Assembly (NCBI RefSeq): GCF_003148745.1 | Contig: NZ_QGGU01000009.1 | Coordinates: 124,001-188,000, forward strand | Direction of reading: 5' to 3' | Source: Pleionea mediterranea | GTDB taxonomy: Bacteria > Pseudomonadota > Gammaproteobacteria > Enterobacterales > Kangiellaceae | Length of the DNA: 64,000 nucleotides | Part shown: positions 24,365-32,761 of the stretch, one piece after another | How positions within the stretch are numbered: the stretch's first letter is position 1 | Layout of the letters: each line of letters starts with the position of its first letter | Notes under the pieces: generated by a model | Seen by the model: the letters and a program-made list of their open reading frames with translations, nothing else | Databases searched by the model: none | What the model was told of the DNA's origin: nothing | Program-made: the position numbers and the translations under genes

Positions 24365-25999
24365 ATGATGATCATTAAAAACTTTCACCGAATATTCGCC
24401 ATCAATCGTGTGTTAATCAAACACGGCCTCGATGAGTTTTTACAGGTCACGCCTTTGGGTCGCTACGCACCTCTTTTAAAACTGTTTGCGCTCACCTCCC
24501 GTAAAGAAAAACAAAAGCCGCGGGGCGAACGATTACGTGAAGCGTTAATTGAGCTGGGGCCCATTTTCATCAAGTTTGGCCAAATGTTATCAACCCGCCG
24601 AGATTTGATTTCCGATGATTTGGCCGAACAGTTAATGCGCCTTCAGGATCGAGTGGATCCTTTCGATGAAAACACCGCCAAAGCGCGCATTGAAGATCAA
24701 CTGGGTCAGTCCACCGACAGTGTATTTAATGATTTTCAGGCCACGCCTTTGGCCTCGGCGTCCATTGCACAGGTTCACTCCGCCGAATTATTAAATGGCG
24801 AGCAAGTGGTGGTCAAAGTGATTCGCCCCGGCATTCGCAAACAGATCCAACGGGATCTGTCGCTGCTTAAATTACTCGCCGGCTGGTTTGAAGATCACGC
24901 CGCCGATGGCAAACGCTTTAAACCCCGTCAGGTTATCGCCGATTATGAGTTCACCATTTATAATGAACTCGATTTACGCGCCGAAGCCGCCAACACCATG
25001 CAATTGCGCCGCAACTTTGCAGACAGTACTCTGTTGTATGTCCCCAAAGTCTATTGGGATTTCACTCGCGAAAAAGTCATGGTGCAGGAAAAAATTAGCG
25101 GTATTCCCATCGCCAACATTGCCGAACTTAATCGGGTGAACACCAATATGAAAGTGCTGGCGCACCGTGGTGTGGAAATCTTTTTCACTCAGGTTTTTCG
25201 CGACAGTTTTTTTCATGCCGATATGCACCCCGGCAATATTTTTGTTGATGCCAGCGATCCACAAAATCCCAAATACATTGGCATCGATTGCGGCATCATG
25301 GGCACACTGGGCGAACAGGACAAACGTTATCTGGCCGAAAACTTTCTGGCATTCTTTGATCGGGATTATCGCCGAATTGCCGAGTTGCATATTGAGTCAG
25401 GCTGGATCCCGGAAAACACACCGGTGGAAGCGTTTGAGTCGGCCATCCGAACCGCTTGCGAACCCATATTTGGAAAGCCACTGTCGGAAATATCCTTTGG
25501 TCACTTTTTAATTCAACTGTTTCAAGTGGCCAGACGCTTCCAGATGGAAGTACAACCGCAACTGGTGTTGCTGCAAAAAACCTTATTGTACGTTGAAGGT
25601 CTTGGCCGGCAGCTGTATCCGCAGCTCGACTTATGGGAAACCGCGCAACCTTATTTGCGGGAATGGGTCAAACAACATTATGGGCCACAGGCAATCTGGA
25701 AAAAAATCACCCATAAATGGCCAATGTGGATAGAGCAACTACCCGAGATGCCAGAAAAACTGGCAACTTTTCTCGATAACGCCAATCAGCCGCCGCAACA
25801 ACTGACCGAGTTAGTCACGCAATTAACGCGGTTTAATGAGCAACAGAAAAAGCGCCGAAAAATGACGGTTTATGCTTCGCTGGGCGTCAGCATCACATTG
25901 TTTTCTGGCTTATTATTTCTGGCCCATATGCCACAGGAAGCGGCCTCATCGTTGCTTGGGGCTGCACTGGCCTTTATATTAGCGGTGAAAAACAGTTAA
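24365..25999 (+). CDS. ubiB: Ubiquinone biosynthesis ATPase/kinase-like UbiB
   Basis: The 544-residue ABC1/ADCK-family protein has the KxGQ motif in LGPIFIKFGQMLSTRRDL, the A-rich loop LASASIAQVHSA, VVVKVIRPGI with the catalytic Lys, and HADMHPGNIFVD. Two C-terminal membrane helices follow (about 500-520 and 525-542). UbiB is needed for ubiquinone synthesis, probably extracting lipid intermediates. It is the last gene of ubiEJB and 128 bp precede the HIT gene. Confidence 0.96.
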   Translation: MMIIKNFHRIFAINRVLIKHGLDEFLQVTPLGRYAPLLKLFALTSRKEKQKPRGERLREALIELGPIFIKFGQMLSTRRDLISDDLAEQLMRLQDRVDPFDENTAKARIEDQLGQSTDSVFNDFQATPLASASIAQVHSAELLNGEQVVVKVIRPGIRKQIQRDLSLLKLLAGWFEDHAADGKRFKPRQVIADYEFTIYNELDLRAEAANTMQLRRNFADSTLLYVPKVYWDFTREKVMVQEKISGIPIANIAELNRVNTNMKVLAHRGVEIFFTQVFRDSFFHADMHPGNIFVDASDPQNPKYIGIDCGIMGTLGEQDKRYLAENFLAFFDRDYRRIAELHIESGWIPENTPVEAFESAIRTACEPIFGKPLSEISFGHFLIQLFQVARRFQMEVQPQLVLLQKTLLYVEGLGRQLYPQLDLWETAQPYLREWVKQHYGPQAIWKKITHKWPMWIEQLPEMPEKLATFLDNANQPPQQLTELVTQLTRFNEQQKKRRKMTVYASLGVSITLFSGLLFLAHMPQEAASSLLGAALAFILAVKNS

Positions 26000-26127
26000 G
26001 GGATCTGCAGTGGCTAACACAGTTTTTAACGTCAACGGGCAGCAAACTTGGTATCATTAAACCACTGAGTTACCATTAACTGATAAAGCCCACAAACCAA
26101 TGATTTAACACAGAATTGGAGAGCACC

Positions 26128-26463
26128 ATGAACGATTGTTTATTCTGCAAAATTATTGACGGTGATATTCCTTCAAAAAAAGTGTACGAAGATGATCTGC
26201 TGTTTGCGTTTCACGATATATCTCCAAAAGCGCCAACTCATGTTCTTCTGATCCCAAAGAAGCACATAGACAGTTTGAATCAGGCTCAGGAAGACGATAA
26301 AGATTTAATGGCGCACGCCCTGTTGACGATTCCGAAAGTTGCAAAGCAGTTGGGGCTGGATGAGGGTTATCGAACCATATTAAACACAGAAAAAGGCGGT
26401 GGGCAGGAAGTATTTCATATCCACTTCCACATATTAGGTGGCGGCTCCATGCCGTTTGCCTGA
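26128..26463 (+). CDS. HIT-family nucleotide hydrolase (HinT-like)
   Basis: The 111-residue protein starts MNDCLFCKIIDGDIPSKKVYEDD and ends with the histidine triad HIHFHILGG. The ATG at 26128 is chosen over an in-frame TTG at 26116 because GGAGAG lies just before it. HinT proteins hydrolyse purine nucleoside phosphoramidates. A HIT or hisE/hisI gene next to tatABC is common in gammaproteobacteria. Confidence 0.95.
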   Translation: MNDCLFCKIIDGDIPSKKVYEDDLLFAFHDISPKAPTHVLLIPKKHIDSLNQAQEDDKDLMAHALLTIPKVAKQLGLDEGYRTILNTEKGGGQEVFHIHFHILGGGSMPFA

Positions 26464-26516
26464 TCAAGAATTGATAATAGATTTTTATACCGACGGGTAA
26501 CATAGAGGAACAGGTT

Positions 26517-26768
26517 ATGGGTTTTAGTATTTGGCAAATTCTGATTATTTTAGTGATCGTTATTTTATTGTTTGGCACCAAAAAGCTGCGCAACATGGGT
26601 GGTGATTTAGGCGCTGCGATTAAAGGCTTTAAAAAAGGCATGGATGACGACGACAAACAGAAAGAGAATGAAAAAGAGAAACAGGCGGATCAAAAGCTTA
26701 CTCAGGATGAGCAAAAAGGCGAAACCATCGAAGGTGAAGCCGAGCACGAAAAAGAAAAAACGAAATAA
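26517..26768 (+). CDS. tatA: Sec-independent protein translocase TatA
   Basis: The 83-residue protein has one N-terminal helix ([19 protein letters not shown]), the [24 protein letters not shown] amphipathic signature, and a charged Lys/Glu tail. TatA polymerises to form the twin-arginine pore. It is followed by tatB at 12 bp. Confidence 0.97.
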   Translation: MGFSIWQILIILVIVILLFGTKKLRNMGGDLGAAIKGFKKGMDDDDKQKENEKEKQADQKLTQDEQKGETIEGEAEHEKEKTK

Positions 26769-26780
26769 GCAGACAAATTC

Positions 26781-27452
26781 ATGCCTTTTGATATTGGTTT
26801 CTTTGAGCTGTGTTTTATTGCCATTATAGCTTTGCTGGTGCTTGGGCCAGAGCGACTGCCAACGGCAGCTCGAACCATCGGCCGCTGGGTCAGCAAAGCA
26901 AGGCGAGCTTTTACCTCGGTTAAGAGTGAAATTGATCGTGAATTGCAGCTGGATGAATTAAAGCAGCAAATAAAGCAACAGCAAGAAAAAATGGAGCAGT
27001 TGGTTAACAACCAGACCATGCAGGAAACCCTGAGCGAAACCCAGCAAAAAATTAACGATACACGCGCCGCCTTTGAACGAGAAATGGCGCAACAAAACGG
27101 CAGTTCAGACACAAGCGACCCTGACAATAAAATTTCGGAACCAACTGAACAATCGAATCCGTCCGGGCAAACGCAATCGTCCGATGTTGATGACGTTATT
27201 GATGAGAATATTGATGACGAAAATGAAATGTCGGGCTGCGACAATCCGGTCGAATTTGAACCCTTACCGAATAAAGAGTCGAACGTACACCATAATTCGC
27301 AAGCACCAACCATTCATCCACCTGAGTCGGATGCTCGCGAATCGAATAAGACTAACAACCAATCGCAAACATCGGATACCGATCAATCCGATAACCTTAA
27401 TTCCGATACCTTTAATTCCAATAGTCCCGAAACAGACGCCGCAAAAAAATGA
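26781..27452 (+). CDS. tatB: Sec-independent protein translocase TatB
   Basis: The 223-residue protein begins MPFDIGFFELCFIAIIALLVLGPERLP, the TatB helix with its Glu and the LGPERLP hinge, followed by the amphipathic helix and a coiled-coil stretch (about 50-105). The remaining tail (about 110-223) is low-complexity, rich in Asn, Ser, Asp and Thr, and unusually long. TatB forms the substrate receptor with TatC. Its last 4 bp overlap tatC. Confidence 0.96.
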   Translation: MPFDIGFFELCFIAIIALLVLGPERLPTAARTIGRWVSKARRAFTSVKSEIDRELQLDELKQQIKQQQEKMEQLVNNQTMQETLSETQQKINDTRAAFEREMAQQNGSSDTSDPDNKISEPTEQSNPSGQTQSSDVDDVIDENIDDENEMSGCDNPVEFEPLPNKESNVHHNSQAPTIHPPESDARESNKTNNQSQTSDTDQSDNLNSDTFNSNSPETDAAKK

Positions 27453-28207
27453 GTCAGCCTAACCAATCCACTGATAAAGAAATGCCACTACTGGCCCATC
27501 TGGTTGAACTCCGTGGCCGATTATTAAAATCGGTACTGGCAATGCTGCTGATTTTTGCCGGACTGATTTATTTTGCTAACGATCTTTACCTGCTGGTATC
27601 CAAACCCTTAATCGCTCACCTGCCCGAAGGCAGCGAAATGGTTTCTACCAGTGTCATCGCGCCTTTTTTCACGCCGTTTAAATTAACCATGGTGATGTCG
27701 TTTTTCTTATCCATGCCGGTTATTCTGCATCAGCTGTGGGCGTTTATTGCCCCGGCGCTTTATCAAAATGAAAAACGCCTGGCGATCCCTTTATTAATCA
27801 GCAGCATTATCCTGTTTTATACCGGTATGGTGTTTTGTTATCTGGTGGTGTTTCCACTGATGTTTGAATTTTTCCCATCGGTTATTCCAGAAGGCATTCG
27901 CTACATACCCGATATGACCGACAGCCTCGACATCATGTTAAAACTGTTTTTTGCTTTTGGTATTGCGTTTGAAGTGCCCATTGCCACCATGCTGTTAATA
28001 TGGACCGGCGCAACCACCGTCGAAAGTTTACGCGAGAAACGCCCTTACTTGGTGGTAGGAGCATTTGTTGTTGGTATGCTGCTAACACCGCCGGATGTTA
28101 TTTCTCAAACCTTGTTAGCGATACCCATGTGGTTGCTGTTTGAACTGGGAATTATATTTGCCCTCTGGCTAAAACCGGAAAAAAGGCCGGGCGCTTCTTC
28201 TGAGTAA
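27449..28207 (+). CDS. tatC: Sec-independent protein translocase TatC
   Basis: The 252-residue protein has six membrane helices and the TatC signatures LLAHLVELRGRLLKS, FALTM-type region FFTPFKLTMVMSFFLSMPVILHQ, and LTPPDVISQTLLAIPMWLLFELG. It recognises twin-arginine signal peptides. It overlaps tatB by 4 bp, so the three tat genes are co-translated. Confidence 0.97.
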   Translation: MSQPNQSTDKEMPLLAHLVELRGRLLKSVLAMLLIFAGLIYFANDLYLLVSKPLIAHLPEGSEMVSTSVIAPFFTPFKLTMVMSFFLSMPVILHQLWAFIAPALYQNEKRLAIPLLISSIILFYTGMVFCYLVVFPLMFEFFPSVIPEGIRYIPDMTDSLDIMLKLFFAFGIAFEVPIATMLLIWTGATTVESLREKRPYLVVGAFVVGMLLTPPDVISQTLLAIPMWLLFELGIIFALWLKPEKRPGASSE

Positions 28208-28255
28208 AATAAACTCACATCAATTCTTTTTACAAACTGTTTCATAAGGAAAACA

Positions 28256-28723
28256 ATGCGCCGGAAACTCAGTCCAAACTGGCTTAAACGAATATTAAAT
28301 GTATGGCCGCCATTTTTAGGCGCGGGCATTAAAGTTTTAACGATCAGTGAAAACTGGGACTACGCCAAAGTTCGGTTAAAAAAAGGACTGCTAAACACCA
28401 ATTATTTTGGCACCGCTTACGGTGGTTCGTTGTTTTCCATGACGGATCCATTTTACGTGCTTATGCTGACCAATCAATTAGGCCGCAACTACATCGTCTG
28501 GGACAAAGGCGCTTCAATCAAATACATCAGCCCAGGGCGCAGTCATGTGTATTGCGAGTTTCGCCTCACAAAACAACAAGTGGATGAAATTCGTCGTCAT
28601 GCTGACATCAATGAAAAATACGAACCAGAGTTTGAAGTGGATATTATTGACGAGTCTGGCGAGCTGGTAGCAAAAGTATTTAAGAAGTTGCATATAAAGC
28701 GTAAAGCTAAAAAAGCAGATTAA
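28256..28723 (+). CDS. DUF4442 (hotdog-fold, thioesterase-like) protein
   Basis: The 155-residue protein has the DUF4442 pattern: basic start, GAGIKVLTISENWDYAKVRL, NTNYFGTAYGGSLFSMTDPFY and IVWDKGASIKYISPGRSHVY. DUF4442 is related to PaaI/YiiD acyl-CoA thioesterases; no substrate can be assigned. It starts 48 bp after tatC on the same strand and is the last backbone gene before cassette cluster 2. Confidence 0.85.
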   Translation: MRRKLSPNWLKRILNVWPPFLGAGIKVLTISENWDYAKVRLKKGLLNTNYFGTAYGGSLFSMTDPFYVLMLTNQLGRNYIVWDKGASIKYISPGRSHVYCEFRLTKQQVDEIRRHADINEKYEPEFEVDIIDESGELVAKVFKKLHIKRKAKKAD

Positions 28724-28866
28724 CTTTCTTTCACTAGCAGTCTAGAAACTAAGGCTGTACAAGCGATATAAAACAATACTCCGAATATAGAAAAGAAACC
28801 TGACAGGTAAATACTTACTCACGAGACTTCCTTTTTTGATATTTCTAACGCTTCAATCTGTGACAG

Positions 28867-28920
28867 TCAAACGCGATTAAAATGAGCGGTTGGATGTCAC
28901 GTAACCTTGGTTTGTTAAAA
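28867..28920 (-). other. Degenerate attC-like site ending cluster 2
   Basis: Minus-strand reading starts TTTAACAAACCAAGG and ends ATCGCGTTTGAC, close to a GCGTTAGAC core with one change. The arms pair poorly, so this is a weak call supported mainly by position right after the 28921 stop. Confidence 0.45.
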
Positions 28921-29280
28921 TTAATTTGGTGAAAGAACAATTGGATATGAGAATTCCTTCGTTTTTCCACGGCCAAAATCCAACCTTTCGACATTCTTAC
29001 ATATTTGTGATGCTATAGCCTCTAAGCCCTCACTTACACTTTCGATATCGCATGAATTGGGTTCGTTATAAACGGCTCTTACTCTAAGAGTGATTTTACC
29101 TGCCAAATCCGGATATTGCGTCAGGGCTTCCTTGTAAATTGAAAACACTAAATGAGAGTTTTCGCTAAAACTTAGCTGAATTTTTTCTCTAGATAATTCA
29201 GGAAGTTCTTGCTGCTTATTCTTAACAGTACCGCAACCCAAAATAGCAAGGATAAAAATAGCGTTTAGGAATAATTTCAT
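28921..29280 (-). CDS. Small lipoprotein with AgmX/PglI (TonB-like) C-terminal domain
   Basis: The 119-residue protein has a lipoprotein signal (FILAILGC, Cys16). It then reads SHLVFSIYKEALTQYPDLAGKITLRVRAVY and a closing QICKNVERLDFGRGKTKEFSYPI. This resembles the AgmX/PglI C-terminal domain known from myxobacterial gliding and other surface proteins, a TonB_C-like fold. The ATG lies 4-5 bp from the neighbouring attC-like site, a typical cassette layout. Its role as a free cassette gene is unknown. Confidence 0.7.
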   Translation of the reverse strand: MKLFLNAIFILAILGCGTVKNKQQELPELSREKIQLSFSENSHLVFSIYKEALTQYPDLAGKITLRVRAVYNEPNSCDIESVSEGLEAIASQICKNVERLDFGRGKTKEFSYPIVLSPN

Positions 29281-29284
29281 AATT

Positions 29285-29367
29285 TTAACGCTGGCAGCAT
29301 GCTCGCCCTTGGAATGGAGCCAAAGGCGAAATGTAAAGGGCGTCGCCGTACCTGCATTTATTAGACA
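29285..29367 (-). other. attC-like site of the methyltransferase cassette
   Basis: The minus strand starts GTCTAATAAATGCAGG (first core one base off RYYYAAC) and ends CTGCCAGCGTTAAAATT. Internal arms GACGCCC and GGGCGAG pair partly. It includes the stop codon of the 29361 gene and ends next to the start of the 28921 gene. Confidence 0.7.
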
Positions 29368-29945
29368 TTTCTGGCGACACCCATGAGTACATTCAAAGCA
29401 CTACCGTCACTTTGCAGAGAAAAGGGAACCGATGTAGAACACTCAGCAAACCCAGCTTCCGTCAGTGCCGATTTAATCTGTTGCTCTGTAAATCCATACC
29501 CTTCATCGCCCTCATCTTTGAGCCAATCCCACTGTACCAAGCAACCACCTTTGTTAAGTAGTTGTTTCAAAAGCATGAGCGCTTTTACGTAATCGGGTAC
29601 AAAGGCCAGTGCTGAGGAAGCCACGACAAGATCAAACTTTGGTGACAAGAGACTATTATCGTTGATCAGATCTTGGTTTAGCTCTGATGCGATTGTTGCA
29701 ACATTTTTCAGGCACTTATTTTCGAGTACTGAAATCATCTTTTGCGAAGGGTCGAGACCCACCACAGAGCTTGCTCTGTTCGCCAACCTTTCGGTAAGCA
29801 AGCCTGTACCGCAACCAAAATCAAAAATGCGACGCCCCTCTAGCTCCACAATATTTTTCAAGGCATGGTAGGCGTTATCGGCATAAGCAATGACGGCTTC
29901 ATTGCTATCCCACCCAGTTGCGTATTCATCCCAACTTCCACTCAT
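29361..29945 (-). CDS. SAM-dependent class I methyltransferase (cassette gene)
   Basis: The 194-residue protein carries motif I RIFDFGCGTGLLTERLA, acidic motif II in SSVVGLDPSQKM, and FDLVVASSALAFVPDYVKAL as motif IV/post-motif region, ending with a VPFSLQSDGSALNVLMGVA strand. It looks like a small-molecule or protein methyltransferase of the type-11 group; the substrate is unknown. Its stop is in an attC-like site. Confidence 0.88.
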   Translation of the reverse strand: MSGSWDEYATGWDSNEAVIAYADNAYHALKNIVELEGRRIFDFGCGTGLLTERLANRASSVVGLDPSQKMISVLENKCLKNVATIASELNQDLINDNSLLSPKFDLVVASSALAFVPDYVKALMLLKQLLNKGGCLVQWDWLKDEGDEGYGFTEQQIKSALTEAGFAECSTSVPFSLQSDGSALNVLMGVARNV

Positions 29946-29977
29946 TCTATAAGGTTCCTTCGTTTATCTAATTTCTT

Positions 29978-30022
29978 CCTAACACTTGGGTAACTTGCGC
30001 TGCTAGGCGTCAAGTTGTCCTT
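29978..30022 (-). other. Short attC-like site
   Basis: Minus-strand GGACAACTTGACG opens and CAAGTTACCCAAGTGTTAGGA closes. AACTTG and CAAGTT pair across a 13-nt centre, and the right core GTTAGGA is one base off GTTRRRY. Confidence 0.6.
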
Positions 30023-30025
30023 TTA

Positions 30026-30700
30026 TTATAGCTTTATCACCACTTTTTCTACTTTTTTAACGCCACTTTCTAATTCGTATTCACGATATAGAACTTGCCG
30101 ATCAACCTGAATTAAAAGTGCTAGGACGTTACCCGTACTAAGATAATCGTAACTTATGACTCTACTAACATTATCCACTAGCTTATTAAAGGCTGAGCCA
30201 TCAGGTTGGCTAATCGAAATACTCACGTTATCGTCATCAGATATAGATCCATCGTTATTGGTATCGCTAGACGCCACAACATAGTAAATGTACTTTGCTT
30301 TACGTTCTTTTTCATCAATGGCTACGGATAGTTGACGCATTGAAATTATGACATTGTCATTTGACTCAAACAACCAAACAGGTTTATCCCCTTTCCGATC
30401 CAAAAATAGAACGTTTCTGTCTGTATATGAATATCCACCGGAAGCTAGCCTTCCATACTTAGTACTTCTCGCGAATAAATATTGTATCTCATGTCCACTT
30501 ACGTAGTGTACATTTGATAGCTTTAATTTTTCTTTAGCAATTTCATCACCAGCAGGAGCTTCTATTTCCAGTGACTTATGGGGTCGATTTTGTGTTTCAT
30601 TTATTAAGAACAAAATGGAACCTGTCACTAGCAAGAGAGCCAATAAAAATAGTATTGAATTTAACCTATTTATAAAAAGAAAGAATTTACTTGTTTCCAT
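30026..30700 (-). CDS. Membrane-anchored protein with a calcium-loop-like motif (cassette gene)
   Basis: I do not recognise the family. The 224-residue protein starts METSKFFLF with a hydrophobic anchor (about 10-34) and a soluble, probably periplasmic, domain. SSDTNNDGSISDDD resembles a DxNxDGxI calcium-binding loop of dockerin/EF-hand type. The frame is open to 30865, but the extra residues would be encoded by the attC-like site at 30716-30847. The ATG at 30700 has GGGGAAG about 8 nt upstream and is the better start. Confidence 0.65.
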   Translation of the reverse strand: METSKFFLFINRLNSILFLLALLLVTGSILFLINETQNRPHKSLEIEAPAGDEIAKEKLKLSNVHYVSGHEIQYLFARSTKYGRLASGGYSYTDRNVLFLDRKGDKPVWLFESNDNVIISMRQLSVAIDEKERKAKYIYYVVASSDTNNDGSISDDDNVSISISQPDGSAFNKLVDNVSRVISYDYLSTGNVLALLIQVDRQVLYREYELESGVKKVEKVVIKL

Positions 30701-30715
30701 ACACTCAACTTCCCC

Positions 30716-30847
30716 GCTATAACGCTCCACATAAGGGGCCGTAATGTAGTTGTTTAATTTATTGTAGCCTAGCGTAAAACAACAAATTAAACAATGCAGT
30801 GCAAGATCAAGTCGCAAAGCGGCAAGCTTGATGTAATTGTTAGGCTT
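30716..30847 (-). other. Long VCR-like attC site
   Basis: The plus strand opens CTATAACGCTCCACATAAGG and closes with TGTAATTGTTAGGCTTAC, about 132 bp, the size of Vibrio VCR-type attC sites. The outer cores TAACGC and GTTAGGC are canonical, and the interior has several complementary blocks around AACAAATTAAACAATG. Confidence 0.85.
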
Positions 30848-31034
30848 ACAACCCATAATATTCAATAGTAATTGATCTAATTATGCTGGCGGGCGTTAAG
30901 CTAAGAGTAATTTTCTTTTCAGTTATGGATATTTGGCTACAAGATATCTTCACATAAATTGCGGAAAATAGTTGGCTAAAATCAGCGAAGAATGAGCGTA
31001 AGCCAACTGTTAGATGTCCATTCTGATGCGATTG
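30848..31034. other. Probable gene-less cassette or decayed attC remnants
   Basis: No credible reading frame fits here. The plus strand contains GGGCGTTAAGC (near 30894), an AGTTGGCT/AGCCAACT inverted pair (near 30974 and 31003) and GTTAGATGTCC (near 31011). These look like pieces of two attC sites, the right one serving the 31035 gene. It may be a cassette without a gene. Confidence 0.5.
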
Positions 31035-31508
31035 TTATGCATCATTCCCAAAGTAACGCTTAAACAAACGTGGACACATAAATTGCTCACAACTTTCTTC
31101 AAACAACCAATTTGAGGAAAATTGAATATGGCAAAACACATAATCAATAAAATAAGCCATCTCTATAAGGTATTTTTTAGAATCATTATGATTTAATCCT
31201 TTTGAGATCCTCACTTGAATTAGGTCAGCCTTAACATCTTTATTGACTCTGAAATAAACACGAATACCTAGTTCAGAATAATACTCTGTTCCAAACGCAT
31301 TGCCTTCAATTTCCCATACACTTTGGTGAATTTGCTTTTTAGTAGCGACTCCACGAAGAAAGTTTCTAGCGACTTTCAAGTTTTTGGGCAAGCACTCGCC
31401 TGACCGAAATCGTATTAATTTTTCACAACAGTCAAGCAAGTAGCGTTTCACCAAAAACTCTTTGCCTTTGCTCTGACTAATTAACTTTAGTTTGTTAGTT
31501 AAATTCAT
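31035..31508 (-). CDS. Hypothetical cassette protein
   Basis: The 157-residue, fairly basic protein has no signal peptide or membrane helix. I do not recognise it. Distinct stretches are VWEIEGNAFGTEYYSELGIRVYFRVN, suggestive of a beta sheet, and a C-terminal part with several Cys and aromatic residues ending RLFKRYFGNDA. The start is about 20 bp from the attC-like site at 31527 and the stop lies at the beginning of the next degenerate site. The base composition is AT-rich like the other cassettes. Confidence 0.65.
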   Translation of the reverse strand: MNLTNKLKLISQSKGKEFLVKRYLLDCCEKLIRFRSGECLPKNLKVARNFLRGVATKKQIHQSVWEIEGNAFGTEYYSELGIRVYFRVNKDVKADLIQVRISKGLNHNDSKKYLIEMAYFIDYVFCHIQFSSNWLFEESCEQFMCPRLFKRYFGNDA

Positions 31509-31526
31509 AATCTAGGCATCATTTGG

Positions 31527-31636
31527 ATGCATAACGCCCCATAAATTGCGGCTTTGAAGTTGTTTTTTGTGGTAGCATAGCGTTAAACCACAAAACAAGC
31601 GATCGAAAAGCCATCAATTTATAGCTTTGTTAGGGC
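31527..31636 (-). other. attC site of the frameshifted lipoprotein cassette
   Basis: The plus strand runs GCATAACGCCCCATAAATTG to CAATTTATAGCTTTGTTAGGGC over 110 bp. The arms CCATAAATTG and CAATTTATAG pair, and both cores are canonical. It is one of the clearest sites in the window. Confidence 0.9.
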
Positions 31637-32193
31637 ATCTTTTACTTCAAAATTTCGAATAACTTGTATGAACCCGCCTTTAACTTTATCTAAATCCTCG
31701 ACGGCCACTTGATTAGTAATATAAGCACTTTCTGTGTCAGATTCAAACATATAGAATTCAGAGATATGGGAACGTCAACCCCTAATACAGAGAAGTTATA
31801 CTTATATTTATACCCGGTGAATATTTCACCTTCAACAGACCGCGTAATCTCAGAAATTCCACCTTTATCATTCAGATTAAAAAACTTCGGCATATTTGAT
31901 TTGAGGTTTTCTATATCCAATTTAACGAACTCTAATAAAGAAAAGCTGGCACCTTTAGGATATATCTCTATCTTTGATATTGCATCACCAGGCGACTCTA
32001 CAAAAATATACCTGTAGTCCTCATCTTCAACATCTTCCGTGACTTTCCAATTCCCTGGATAGTCGAACGAAACTCCGCTTTTCATATACCTGTTAATATC
32101 CTTGAGTTCAGCGCTTCGCTCTCTGCAACCGAACATAAATAAAAATGTTACTGTTAAGAAAAGTGCAGTTTTATATTTAGGCATACATTGCAT
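31619..32193 (-). pseudogene. Frameshifted lipoprotein with PsbP-like domain (cassette gene)
   Basis: The first frame (stop at 31690) has a lipoprotein signal (LFLTVTFLFMFGC) and SFDYPGNWKVTEDVEDEDYRYIFVESPG, like PsbP/DcrB-type proteins. Near residue 145 its sequence turns unlike protein. Dropping one CT of a CTCT tract at about 31759-31765 restores PISEFYMFESDTESAYITNQ and an open frame through KVKGGFIQVIRNFEVKDAL to a stop at 31619-31621 inside the attC. This is a 2-bp insertion, either a real mutation or a sequencing error. ATGs at 32193 or 32184 are better starts than 32217, which lies in the next attC. Confidence 0.75.
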
Positions 32194-32203
32194 ACTCGGT
32201 GAC

Positions 32204-32250
32204 ACGTAACGCCTCATTCAGCAGAAATCTGCTGCAATGATTTGTTAATT
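32204..32250 (-). other. Short, near-perfect attC site
   Basis: The plus strand GTAACGCCTCATTCAGCAGA is answered by TCTGCTGCAATGATTTGTTA with only two bases at the tip. The cores TAACGCC and GTTAATT flank it. The upstream gene ends inside it. Confidence 0.88.
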
Positions 32251-32663
32251 GTCGCTTCATAATTGTTGTTGATCATATGTTGAAAGTAAATAACATGAAA
32301 TATTGATGTAAGATACGCATTCAACCATTCTTTTTGGCCTTTTTTCGCGCCAGATAAACTATTCAGTTGATTTCTCACTTTCACAATCCAAACAACATCG
32401 AGTACCGACGAAAAAATATGTATCGGCAAATGAGCTTTAAGAAGTTGAGTATCTGGCAAGTTGGCTACACCCCATAATAGTGAAATTGTAGACAAGATAA
32501 AAAATAAAATGGTAAGCAACATAAATCGCTTTGAAATTTCGTTGCTATTCTTATTGATTTCTTTAGATAGCTGATAAAGCTTGTACATAAGGTAACCACC
32601 GATAGTAATTACACAAAGCACCAATACTTGTAATGTTGACTCTTTCCTAAACCTATATTTCAT
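32214..32663 (-). CDS. Small membrane protein, DUF4234-like pattern (cassette gene)
   Basis: The 149-residue protein has hydrophobic segments TLQVLVLCVITIGGYLMYKLY, FMLLTILFFILSTISLLWGV and a weaker HIFSSVLDVVWIVKV. The start KYRFRK plus a GGYLMYKLYQLSKEIN stretch resembles DUF4234 proteins, but this is an impression only. Its final residues LQQISAE are encoded by the short attC site. Confidence 0.65.
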   Translation of the reverse strand: MKYRFRKESTLQVLVLCVITIGGYLMYKLYQLSKEINKNSNEISKRFMLLTILFFILSTISLLWGVANLPDTQLLKAHLPIHIFSSVLDVVWIVKVRNQLNSLSGAKKGQKEWLNAYLTSIFHVIYFQHMINNNYEATINKSLQQISAE

Positions 32664-32686
32664 TCGATAAAGCTCAAAGCTAGTTT

Positions 32687-32740
32687 TTCAATTAACGTCG
32701 CGAACAGGTGCGTGGTCAAATCAGGACAGCCATCACTTAT
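32687..32740 (-). other. Weak attC-like site next to the serine hydrolase gene
   Basis: The minus strand closes with TTCGCGACGTTAATTG, a possible right core. The left arm AATAAGTGATGGC is not clearly complementary. The call rests mostly on position between two cassette genes. Confidence 0.4.
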
Positions 32741-32761
32741 TCCTCACGGAGCGTACTTAAG

